Under the pieces are notes generated by a model, which did no database searches, was not told the DNA's origin, and saw nothing but the letters and a program-made list of their open reading frames with translations. A stretch of 64,000 bases of DNA from Datisca glomerata (Eukaryota > Streptophyta > Magnoliopsida > Cucurbitales > Datiscaceae). Of the stretch, positions 10,681 through 21,539 are shown in pieces. The stretch is from assembly GCA_003255025.1 (NCBI GenBank), contig QANY01008646.1, forward strand, positions 1,672,905 through 1,736,904. The letters are read 5' to 3'. The position numbers and the translations under genes were made by a program. Every line of letters begins with the position of its first letter. Positions within the stretch are counted from its first letter, which is position 1.

Positions 10681-11470
10681 AAATGTTAACATATCTAACA
10701 AAAAATGAACAAGGCAAAAATTAGTTGATTTCAACAATCAATTTTTATAAATTATTTGTTCTGATCAACTAGTTTTTATGATTCTAGACAAATACAAATG
10801 AATAAGACAAAAATTATTTGGTCTGAGCAAGTAGTTTATAAAAGTTACTTGCTCAGACCAAATAGTTTTTATGATTTTGGACAAATGAAAATGAATGACG
10901 CAAAAACTACTAAGTTTGAGCAAGTATTTTTTATAAATTATTTGTTTTGACCAAATGGTTTTTATGATTCTAGAAAAACACAAATGAATGAGACAAAAAC
11001 TATTTGATCGGACCAAATATGCTTTATGATTCTGGACAAATGCAAATGAACAAGGCAAAAACTACTTGGATTCAGTTAGTTTTTATAAATTACTTACTTC
11101 GATCGAGTAGTTTTTATAAATTACTTGGTCTGAGCAAGTAGTTTTATAAACAACTTGCTCTAAGTAGTTTTTATGATTCTGCACAAATAAAAATGAATAA
11201 ACTAAAAACTATTTGGTATGAGAAAATAGTTTATAAAAACTATTTGTTCAAACCAAATAAGCTTTATGATTCTCGATAAACACAAATGGACTAGGCAAAA
11301 ATTATTGGGGCTGAAAACTACTTGCTCAGACCAAGTAGTTTTTGTGATTCTAGACAAACGAAAATGAATGAACCAAAAATTATTTGACCTGAACAATTAG
11401 TTTTTAATTTTTACAAATTACTTGCTCCGACCAAGTAGCTTTTAATATTCTAGACAAATGAAAATATTAA
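10680..11470. repeat. Array of hairpin-forming repeats (TTGGTCTGAGCAAGTAG family)
   Basis: About 800 bp of diverged repeats, each combining a phrase like TTTTATGATTCTAGACAAAT, a phrase like AAATGAATGAGACAAAAACT and an inverted repeat of the type ACTACTTG...CAAGTAGT. The best unit has perfect 18-bp arms at 10816-10833 and 10846-10863, separated by 12 bp. A second good dyad is ACTACTTGCTCAGACCAAGT near 11320. Each repeat could fold back on itself. There is no coding support; open frames across it are only translated repeats. Confidence 0.85.
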
Positions 11471-11639
11471 GAGTAAAACACTACTTACCAAGTAAATTAT
11501 ATATCATACTTGCTCTGAATAGTAGTTTTTTTTACATTCTACATAAATGTAAACAACTTCATAAAAAAACTCTTAATGTTGAGGACATAAAGACACTACT
11601 GAATTGCTTTAACATTGCATGTGTATATAATATATATTA

Positions 11640-12770
11640 GTTTTCATAATGCAACTAGCTGTCATGTTGAAGAACAATCCAAATGCATATACAACTACCA
11701 AAAGAAACATATATAAAAAAAATGACAACATTTACAATTATCAATAGAAACATATATCTAAAAATATTTAGAGTTGTGGTCTATCATGACACGTGCTACA
11801 CCTAACCACACATTTCTCCTCGTCATGTGATCAAACCTTAATATTCTTTCTTTCAGCAGGCCACTCAGCTACTGGTTGCAAAACTATGACGTCTCTAACT
11901 TCATCAGGAATATCTTGTCTATTTGATCACTAAAGAGAAGAATTGGTTCAGCACAGACTACGATGAGTGTGTCTGCGGTATAATAATTTGAGCATAATGA
12001 ATAAGCTGAAATGTCGCTCTTCGGGCAACCGCCAACGCATGCCAATAAGGTAGTTGAACCAATTGCTATGCCACATTCTCGAAAATTCCAATGAACTAAA
12101 GTAAATGTGTAGCAAACAATGAACATTTGAAAATTCATAATTTACTTAAAATATAACCCATTCCACACTTGGATTAATTTCTAGCACATGAATTTAATTA
12201 TAAAACTTCTAAGTGTAATCAACATCGATATAATTTTACTTAAACTATACAATCCAAAAATATGAACCAAGAAGAAACCAACCTCCATAAATGGAGTCCC
12301 AAAGCTTCCTTCTCTATTCTTACCCCCTTAATTCCTACTTCAAAACTCACATGCAACCAATAATTCATTAACAATATCAATCCATTTTGTACTCAAGTTA
12401 CCAAGAAACAGTTCTCGTAGTTGATCAATCTCACATAATATCCAACAATTAAACCAAAAGATAAAATTTTCAAGGTCATTAATTAGTTACCTAGACCAAT
12501 TTCATCGGTAAAGTAAAATATATCTCATTATATATTTCAATGACAACGATGTAAGTCCAAATAATTCACTTTCTCCATCCCCTCCTGATATTCCTACTTT
12601 AACCAAGATGCAAAGAGTAAAATAAAATAAGAAAAATATATGGATTCCATGCCATACACCTTCCCCTCCTCTTCCTTGTTCAATAAACAAAATTAAAACA
12701 AGCATTTCAAAAACATAGGCCACAATCTAACAAATTTGAAGTATAAAATTTACCTGATTTGGAGTAAGAC
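11640..12770. other. Unassigned stretch with one unidentified minus-strand ORF
   Basis: The longest frame is 84 codons on the minus strand (12138-11884) and includes the cysteine-containing phrase IGSTTLLACVGGCPKSD. It starts with a methionine, has no recognisable family, no convincing splice sites and no neighbours to give context. It may be a decayed captured exon or chance. The rest is AT-rich with no feature I can support. Confidence 0.3.
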
Positions 12771-12779
12771 GAAGATTTC

Positions 12780-12935
12780 TACTTTTGGAGAGAGAGAGGG
12801 AGAGGGAGAGGGAGGGAGAGAGAGAGATTTCTACTTTTGTCGAGAGTGAGGGAGAGGGAGAGGGAGAGAGAGAGAGTTGGAAGAGTATCAAAGAGTCACG
12901 ATAGAGAAAGAGAGAGCACGAGAGTTGATGAGGGA
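12780..12935 (+). repeat. GA-rich low-complexity tract with duplicated core
   Basis: Two runs of GAGAGG/GAGGGA-type purine repeats. Each is preceded by the phrase GATTTCTACTTTTG, so a unit of about 57 bp is duplicated. Read from the minus strand it is a CT-rich leader-like tract, but no gene follows in that direction. Confidence 0.7.
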
Positions 12936-12989
12936 GATTAAAAGAGGAGAGCTAAGAAGAAAAATGAAGGGTTGAAGAATCTCAGATTG

Positions 12990-13460
12990 TTTGAACTTTG
13001 AACAAAGAAGAAGAAAATATATTTCTTTGAGTGTTTGGACTTCTTTTCTAAGAATTGGTATAAAAGAATTTTCACAAGCTGAAAAGGTCTCATTCTTCAG
13101 AAAAATGAGTTTTCATTGTGACTATTTATCCAAAACCCAAGAAGAAGAAGTGAGGAATGTATGTGTCATCCACGTATTCAAACTAATACACAAAATTGCT
13201 AGTATCATTAGTAAAACGAAAAGTAAACTATAAAATCTCATTTGCTTCTTTTTAAAATGAAAAATTAAATCTGAAATTCACTCCTAATTGGAGGGGGTAA
13301 AAATGTATTTTACCTTAAATATCATTAAGTTTAAATAGCGACGAGTGGACACATTGTCTATGGAGACAATATTTATTGATTTTTAAAACTAAATAATAGG
13401 TTTAACTCATTTTTATATTACGAAATTGATTTGGTGAGTGTAGAGGCAAGTTAGCATAAT
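12990..13460. other. AT-rich stretch, no supported gene
   Basis: An 80-codon plus-strand frame (12991-13233) has no recognisable motif and sits directly after the GA-rich tract. I see no reason to call it a gene. The remainder is featureless. Confidence 0.35.
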
Positions 13461-13464
13461 ATCT

Positions 13465-13815
13465 TGGTATTCACGGTTTGGTTTGGTTTAATTTTTTTCC
13501 TTATAAAAAAATTAAGTCGAATCAAAGTTTTGGTTCTGCAATATTATCGAACGGAACCTATCTGCTTATGAAAAAAACTCAGTGAACCGAACTGAAAGTA
13601 CGGTTCGGTAAATTACATAATGAAAATTAAAGATTAGTTGAAAATTAAAGTTTTGGTTTAGTTCGCTCGGTTCAAAAATGTTAAAATTTTGAACGGAGTC
13701 GAAACTTCGGTCTTGTAATTCTATGGGACCTAGTTGAACCGAAAATCCATTATAAAACTAACCGAACTGATCATATCACTTCTGTCGGTTTGGTAAAAAA
13801 AAACTCACCCCTATA
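13465..13815. repeat. Dispersed AACCGAA/GGTTCGGTT-type repeat, copy 1
   Basis: The segment is dense in CGGTTTGGTTTGG, GAACGGAACC, GAACCGAACTGAAA, ACGGTTCGGTAAA and similar words in both orientations, and ends in ACTCACCCCTA. Plant genomes hold many short non-autonomous elements with GGGGTGA-type ends and such GGTTCGGTT-rich interiors; they form fold-back structures. The left end here lacks a clear matching terminus, so the boundary is approximate. Confidence 0.5.
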
Positions 13816-13859
13816 ATATTTTTTTGACAATGCCCCTATAATATTTATCGTCAAATAAG

Positions 13860-15200
13860 TAGGTCAACTCATCTTCTTATCTTTTTTTTTTCCTTTTCTA
13901 TTTTTTAAACTGTTCTTATACATGCCTCTCTAAATCAATGAGGTTTTTGCTGTATTTTTGACATTTTTTTTTATCGAATTTCAAGTTATACATTCACGAG
14001 TAGTATATAAATGTTCACGTTGTTATTTGCTAATGTTCAAGCAACTATTTGAGCTAATAGTTATTCATAGGATTTTAGTAGTGACCAAGTAGCTGTTGAT
14101 GCTTAGGCAGCATTACAGGAGCCACTTGCAGTGACCAAATAACTCTGTTGGCAATTGAAGCAGAGAAATATTAATGTCTTTACAGAAATAAAATGAAACG
14201 AAATTTCGAATTTTAAAAAATTGGACCAAATTATTTCCGCCCTCTAATTATTGTTTGGTTGTTCCCTTAATGATATTATCCACTTCTTTCTAAATTGATG
14301 AGGTTTTTGTTCATTCGCCCACCAAAGTTTAGACATATTACCTATCTTAATATTTCATTAAGTTCTATATTCACGTTGTGAGTTCAAATCATAAAATATC
14401 ACAATCTTTATATAATTTTATAGCGATTGTTTCATATGAAGAATGAGGCGTATATATTGAAAACTAATTGTATTTGAATAATTCAAACCATCATGTTGTT
14501 GTTTTGTACTAGACTCTAAAACAAAGGCAACTAACAAGATCATCACATGGTGACTTTGCGCATTCTTGTTGAAAATTGCTTTTATACAGTGAAAACTGTT
14601 ATTTTAGAACTCGCATCTATTTCCTAAATATTTTAGTTTTCATCCTGATATCAAAATATGATATAACATAGAAGCTATGAGTGAAAAAAACTTCGAAATG
14701 ATTTTGTGAAGGAAATGATTTCAAATCCATAAAGGAATGAAATGAAATGATTTTAAATCTTTTGAATTATTTGAAATAAAATAGTCTCAAAACGAAATGA
14801 AATCCAACTATTGTTTGGATGTGATGAGACACTGAAAAAGGATTTAACGAATCGACATTATGACCTAAAGTAGTAACTATCGATTTTTCTATAATACTTT
14901 TAGAGTGAATAAAAGAGTAATTTAAGCTTTTAAATGAATATAGATTTTAAATCCGTCCATTTTTTGCAAGAAATTTTTTACGCTCTAATATGATTTGAAT
15001 TTTTTTCATTTGAAACCCTGCCAACAAGGGAAATGATTTTAATTTCAACATGATTTGAATTCCCATCAATCATGGGTTCCAAACAGAGCATAGCAGTGTT
15101 TTTTATGAGTGAGAAAATCTTTACAGAGTGTTTATATATGACTACTAAACATGGAAGAATAATGTGATTTTGAAGCAATGAAGAGAAACTTCGTGATAGA
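13860..15200. other. Intergenic stretch left of the gene island
   Basis: AT-rich DNA with no supported gene. Around 14040-14150 the words GACCAAGTAGC and GACCAAATAAC recall the hairpin array near 11 kb, suggesting a small related remnant. A minus-strand frame near 14978-15178 has no recognisable motif. Confidence 0.4.
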
Positions 15201-15202
15201 GT

Positions 15203-16311
15203 TTAATTGGATAGGGAAATAATAGCATTCAACTGGGCAATGCATTCAGTAGGAAGGCCAAGGAAGGCATTCATAAGGAAATCATCAATGGGGTCAACAG
15301 TAGCCACACCAATCAATCTGCATTTTCCATCTTTATTCAATCTTTCTCCTCTTCCACTTCTTATGGTTCCTCTTAACTCCTCAGAAGTTAATACTGTCCT
15401 CACCAACAATGGAGGAGCTCTGTATATGTTCCCAGCTGAAAACAAGAACTTTGCCTTGAACTCAAGATTAACCTGCAACATCAGCACTAGCAAATCATCA
15501 ACTGAAATATGGTGTCTGCCTTATAATCTGCTTCATTTTGAGTTTGAATTGTTTCATCTGAATTCTTCAAGTCTTTCTGATGGGTTTGATGTTTTCAGGT
15601 TAAAGATTGAGTCTTTGTTAAATTACCACTAATCCCAAAGCTTAAGCTGTTGAATTTATTGGCTTGAATTAATGCTTAACATAACCCAAATCCCACCCTA
15701 AGAAACTTAGAATGGAATTGATCACTGCAGAAAACTTGTCCATATGGACCATAGTTCCAACAAAACCAGAAGATACCATCCAATGTAAAAGAAGTGTCAA
15801 AACAGTTTAGAGTGGTTAACAAACTCTGTACCTTGCCAGAATCTTGATTGATCCTCCCATTGAAGAATTCCGGGACGATAACGATCTTCAAAAAAGGCGG
15901 TAATGGCAAACCGAGGAACTTTGTGGTTGCAGTTGTCAATGGAGGTATATAAAGTGTTTCAATGTCAAAGGAGACTGAAACTTCATCTTCAAAATCAGTA
16001 CTATCCATAACTTTTGAAGCAAACCCACTTCCTTTTCCACCTTCAGCATCATACTCAAAATCAGGATACCTTGAAATCCCAAGCTTGCAGCCTCTGAGAG
16101 TGGTGAAATTAACTGTGTATGAAAAAGGCTTTGGGGTTTGGATTTGAGTGGATGATGATGATGATGTGGTGGAGTTGTTTGTATTTGCTTCTTTGTTTTG
16201 ACTATAGGAAGAGGAAGAGAAGGAGAGGGTTTTCGCTCTGAGGAGTTCTGGTTTTTTGGTGGGGAATCTGTGAAGAATTGGAGGGTTTGTGGAGTTTATC
16301 TTACACTCCAT
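15203..16311 (-). CDS. Conserved plant protein of unknown function, probably plastid-targeted (2 exons)
   Basis: Two exons: 16311-15832 and 15472-15203. The donor AAG|GTACAG and acceptor GTTGCAG|GTT join in frame to give about 249 residues. The first ~60 residues are rich in Ser, Thr, Asn and basic residues (SFSSSSYSQNKEAN, TTSSSSSTQIQ), as in chloroplast transit peptides. The rest is well-ordered: PDFEYDAEGG, VSFDIETLYIPPL, LPLPPFLKIVIVPEFFNG, then exon 2 with EFKAKFLFSAG and DPIDDFLMNAFLGLP. I recall closely similar uncharacterised proteins across land plants but no function. The uninterrupted frame across the intron and clean splice sites argue for a live gene. No membrane span or catalytic motif is evident. 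Confidence 0.85.
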
Positions 16312-18342
16312 TTTTGATACTTAGCTTTGAGTTTCATGAGGCACAAAGGGAAAAAATAAAGAGGAACAATAAATGTATTAGAAAATAGGAAGGATCACTG
16401 TTTTTTTCCCCGAAATTGAACATACCAAAAATATGAGGCTGTCTTGCATTCCCAAGTTTAGAACCTTATCTTTTATTTGGAAAATCTGACTATTAATCCC
16501 AAAATGCATTAGAATTACCAAATGGCTACTAGGAAGCTTCTTTTTTTTAATAAAACTTGTCTAATTTTTAGAACTTTAACCTAAAATCAGAGTTGGTTTT
16601 ATGTGAGTTACTTATTTATTCACATTAGCTCAATCATTTTATGATCATTTTTGTCAATTTTTAACCTTCAACAGTTTATCTAATCATTCATAAATTGGGT
16701 TGACACAGTTGGTTAAACTCCGACACTCATATCTTAGAGGTTGTCTATTCGAATCTTATTTTTCAATTCCTTTTAAAAAAACAGTTTATTTAATTCTTGA
16801 AACTAACAAATTCCAACAATTCTCGCTAAAACTATTGGTATCAAAGTTTTAGATATTTGTTTGAAATCTAAATTTATGATCAATCCAAATATCTTATTTC
16901 GAGGAGAAAGTTTATTTCTTTCACAAAAATCACTTCTATAACCTGATATATGACCCAAAATGGGGGACTAGAGACAAATTAGTTTTAATCAACCCCAAAA
17001 TATGTCATTCTTTATATTCAACTTGACCGTATCAATTGCACAAAATGGATCAGACAATAGTGTCCGACCATATACCGGTTGGTTCATTATCAAAGTACTT
17101 GATTGAAAATCATGCATCATAATTTATTTTTTCTATTTGGTCAAACAGACATCATAATTGAGAGATTGTTTGTGTGTCTAAATGGAGCAACCAAAATATT
17201 ACATCTTTTGCATCTCTTGCTCTTTTTCTCCTTCAAATGTCTTTTTTCATTTAGGCTGAGAATTTTCAGCAATCCTTTGACCAATAAACTTGAGACATCT
17301 GCTATCTTAATTACAGTAAAACTCTTTCCAAGTGATTGCAATCCGGGTACAATTAAGAGGGTAGCTTAATTCAACAAGCATTATTTCAGTGATCTAAATT
17401 AAAAGAAAGAATATGAGAAAAAGAGAGATCAACTTCATCTTCTTCAAAGTGGACATTATTGTCAAAACCTAACGGTTTCCACTTTGTCTGGCATTTTCAT
17501 GGCAAAGTAACACGCTGCACTCATTCTCTCAGTGGGAGAGGATGTTATTTATTGTGCTGTCTCTGTGCTTTGGCCTTACAACTAATAAATCATAAATGTT
17601 GAAAATGATGATGCCTTAGTATCTCTTCCACAGAATAAGATTGTTAGATTTTGACCACAAATGGATGACCCCCCAACCAATAGTGATTTCCTGAAATACT
17701 GGAATACCAGCAAAGCTAGTCCATTCCTGGTTGTCACTCAAACACATTACTTCCACACATTTTTGCTAACAGAAGATAGAGAAAGAAATTGTTTCCTCAG
17801 GATCAAAAATTAAGTACATAAACCCATAATTGCATTCTTTGACTTACAGAAGATCAATAGATAAAACGTTGGAAGGACTAAAACAAAACAAAAAACAAAT
17901 AAACGTTGAGTATAATTGTTACAAAAAAAGTTCAGTGATCATTTATCGAACACCTAACGATATAGATGCAGTCGGCTCTGTATCTTGACGTAGTATCAGT
18001 ATATATCAACGTATATCAGAATAGCACCAATCACAAAAGCAACACTCATATCATCATAAAGAAAGAGTTATAGAAGAAACCCCCCAATATATTAATTATA
18101 TCATAAAACCTGGAAACCTCACTACTGCAAAAATCCATATTATACACAAGGCAAACGAGCCCACAATTGCTTGTTAAGATCAGAAGAAACAGATTCTAAA
18201 ACTCACTCTTCACTCAATGTACAAGTACTTTAAGCTAAAAAGAAAACTTTGTACTAGGAGCAGCGAATCATCATCACAAGGGGACAAACAAATACAAATT
18301 GATTAATATTGCATTAGGTAAGAGTACCGGTGGGGTCGGTTT
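16312..18342. other. Intergenic region between the unknown gene and the kinase gene
   Basis: Contains the promoter side of the unknown plastid-protein gene and the 3' flank of the kinase gene. No coding feature is supported. A weak tRNA-derived repeat lies at 16690-16785. Two opposing frames near 17103-17369 are unremarkable. Confidence 0.5.
16690..16785 (+). repeat. tRNA-derived SINE-like remnant
   Basis: The phrase TTGACACAGTTGGTTAAAC resembles a pol III A box, and GTCTATTCGAATCTT about 45 bp later resembles a degraded B box (GGTTCGAATCC). Spacing suits a tRNA head. No full cloverleaf can form, so it is not a working tRNA; a short SINE fragment or tRNA relic fits best. Confidence 0.4.
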
Positions 18343-20383
18343 TCAGCAGACGAGGGAAGATCTAAGTGAAGTTGGAAGGTGGGTACATGAGGACCAACGG
18401 ATAACTGATTCCGTCACAATTAGATCGAAATGATCGCGCTCACCAAGACCAATCGTACGGTTTCTCTTGTTGTGGATGCCAAACATTCGTCCCGCTGTCC
18501 TCTTGACTTCACTCGGGTTAGCTTTTGTTTCTCTAGTTCCATTCCCCAAGCTTTTATCTGCATTAATGTGCAAGTGATGATTTTTTTTTTGGCATAAAAC
18601 TCTAGTATAACAAATAATAGGAGTTAAGATGTCAAAAACTCAAAATACCTCCATGAGTTTTATCTATTTCAGATACATTAGATGTGAAGTTTAGCGTATG
18701 ATTCTCCTTCTGTACAGCGGACGCAGGGCTGAAGAAAGCGAAACTGGGCATTGATGAAACAGGGGACGAGAATTGCAAATCGGTAGGATCGTCACTACTA
18801 TGGAAAGAAAAGCCACCAGATGATGATGCTAAGCAAGGTGTTGAAGGGTCAACCATGAACGAAGAAAACGATGATCTGCACGTGAATGTAGGTGAGGGGG
18901 GATCACATATAATTGGTGATCCAGTTCCAAAGCTGATGTCTTGACTCCTGGATATAAAAGAAGCAGAAATCGACTGATCACTATGGTTCTCATGTCTGCT
19001 CAGTTGTTCAGAATAAGTTTCATCATCCTTCATCCAGGAATGATCTGCAATAACAAGAAACATCAATTGTTGTATCATTTTTCATAATGAAGTGTAATCT
19101 AACGATGATCTACAATACGAGACATCTACCACCAGCATCTTTCGACTGAAAATTCCCAAACAACCATTAAATTGATGAACTTCTTCATGTGTATTAAATT
19201 GAAAAGCGTAGCATGATCACTCCTTAAAACCTAAGTGTTAAGGAGAGTAGTATTAAGACCTTATAACTAATGCAAAAGGGACACATACATGCAATGTGAG
19301 TCAACTTAGTCCAACAGTATTTAATTTGCCCAGCAGAGGTTAGAGTGAGTTTCTGGAAATAGTTGCATAGATTGAAATTTATTAAACCTACCAAGAATGT
19401 GCTGAGCACTGAGCCTCTGAGTAGGATCGGTAGAGAGCATCCGCCTAATCAAGTCCTTGGCAGATTCAGATATACGATCCCATGGATCAGACGGAAACTT
19501 TAAATTAGCAGCCCTGACAGCATCAAATATTCGTGACTTTGTCTTTCCCCAAAATGGAGGCATTCCACTAAGAAGAATGTAAAGAATAACCCCAGCACTC
19601 CAAACATCAGCAGCCTGGTTATAGCCCCCAGCAAGCACCTCCGGAGCTATATAAAATGGACTCCCAACCAAACCATGCAAACTCTGCCCTGCTTGCACAA
19701 AGCACCCACAAAACTGCTAAACTTCGCAAACAACTGGAAAAATATAGGATGAATGAAAAACAAAAAGAAGCATTGTTAAAAGAAAAGGGGCTACCTGGCT
19801 TGATGTAAGTCGCAAGACCGAAATCGGCCAGTTTGATTTGAGAAGACGAGGTTTTTGAGGCCAAGAGAATGTTCTCAGGCTTCAAATCCCGATGGACTAC
19901 CCCATTTTCATGACAATATAAAACAACTCGCATGAAATGCCTAAAGAGAATCCTAGCCTCAGGCTCAGAAAATTGCCCTTGCTTCTCTAACTGATGGAAA
20001 AGCTCACCGCCAGCACAAAGCTCCATTACCAAATGGACATAATCTTCCTCCTCATACACTGCCTTCAAGTCCACAACATTTGGATGCCCAGATAACCTCG
20101 TCATTATTTCAATCTCAAGCTTGACACTTTGAACGTCATCTGAGGTAACCAATCTATCCTTAGAAATTGATTTGCAAGCCATTACTTCTCCGGTCCATTT
20201 ATCAGAGCACAACCTGATAACACCAAACTGTCCCCAACCCAATTGCTCCCCAAGCACATATCTGTCATTCAAATTTGAGGTTTCGTTTGCATCTAAAATA
20301 GCTTCAGTCAGCTTGTCAACTCGATAGCAAGTGCAATGCCTTGTCAATGGTTCACTGCTGCTGTTGCTCTGGGCAACAGCCAT
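18343..20383 (-). CDS. PEPKR2: PEPKR2-like serine/threonine protein kinase (4 coding exons)
   Basis: Exons 20383-19795, 19688-19392, 19044-18649 and 18557-18343 splice at GT-AG sites in phase to about 498 residues. The kinase domain begins near residue 42: glycine loop GWGQFG (49-54), ATP-binding Lys in VMACKS (71), HRDLKPEN (Asp166), DFG (187-189) and SPFYIAPEVL in exon 2. The C-terminal third is Ser-rich with phrases such as RSQDISFGTGSP and FTCRSSFSSF, and ends VTESVIRWSSC...SSLVC. This layout, without calmodulin-like EF hands, matches plant PEPKR2 (phosphoenolpyruvate carboxylase kinase-related) within the CDPK/SnRK superfamily; Arabidopsis PEPKR2 is of similar length. Substrate is not known from sequence. 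Intact catalytic residues and clean exons suggest a functional gene. Confidence 0.92.
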
Positions 20384-21300
20384 ACCAATTTCGTCACCCC
20401 ACCAATTTGAAGATACCGATTAAAACATCAGCTTTCAAATACCAAGCTTAAACTGTCTAGTCTTAATATTCTAAACACCCCTTTAGAACTCAGGAAGCTG
20501 AATGTATCAGGCCAAAGTCTCTTATATCTTCCCTTTGATGTTGTTGTTTTGGCTTTCTATTTTACTAAACCAAACCCGACATCAAGTCAAATTATAAATT
20601 AAGCTGCTTCTAGCACTTTGTTGAAGTTGAAGATGAACCTAACAATGGAGGGTATGATACCAGTTTGATACTGGGAAATAAACCCCCAAATAGGATTGAG
20701 GCTCAAGCTGCAAATTCCCCAGAATTCCTACAAGATCAGCTGGATCTGAAAGAGAACCAATATATTCTGAAGTTCAGACTCACAAACCATACCTTTCCAT
20801 TTGAATTTAAAGAAAAAGACTACCCATTTGACAGAAATTACAATGACATTGAAATTCTCTCATTTTTTTCTCCTTTAATCTACCAAGTTAAGCACAAATC
20901 AAGCTTAAAACGAATTTAAATCTCAGTCAAGAACAAATTATCTGACCTTTTCAGACGAATGGAAATAGGTATTAGAAGTTCAATTTCGAAAATAAAACAA
21001 GAAAAAGCGAAAACCAACTCCAATTTGCCTAACCCAAGTTGAAATACCAGAACCCAAGACCCAAAAAGTCCCAAAACCACAAATAAAACCTCAACACAAC
21101 GGATTCAGCTGAAATAACCCACACAGATCCAAAGTTTTGCCTAAATCCCCGTAAACGCACAAAACCCACATTACCAAATTTACTTACACTCATAAACCAG
21201 AGTATACAAAGAAGTAGAAATAGAGTAAATAGAGAGAGAGAGAGAGAGACCTTGGTAGAGTGAGAGAGAGAGAAGAGCAGAAGAAGGAATTCATGGAGAA
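20384..21300 (-). promoter_or_regulatory. Probable 5' leader and promoter side of the kinase gene
   Basis: No coding feature. A GA microsatellite (21231-21249 plus a second run near 21262) reads as CT-rich on the coding strand, typical of plant 5' untranslated leaders. The minus strand reads CTCTACCAAG|GTCTCTC near 21251, a possible leader-intron donor, but I could not fix an acceptor before the start codon. An 84-codon plus-strand frame here has no recognisable content. Confidence 0.35.
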
Positions 21301-21539
21301 GTGGGTTTTTAGCTCCTCAAGACGCACGGCGAACTCTTCGTGTGGGGCTCTCCTTCATTGGCCTTCGCTGTGCCCCTCTTTCTCTGCAAAGACCCACTTG
21401 CTGTTCTCGCTGTCTTATTTACTTATATTATTATTAAATTTTAAATTTCTTCAATTTACTTCAAGTTTCGTTTTTCATATTTACATTTTCTTTTGTTCGG
21501 AGGCGTGGCATGAGAAGTTGAATTGATATAATTAATTAA

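Noticed and set aside
10765..11396. Minus-strand frames of 97 and 64 codons
   Set aside because: Repetitive peptides (FCLIHL, LSRIIKT) mirror the hairpin array; there is no gene-like content.
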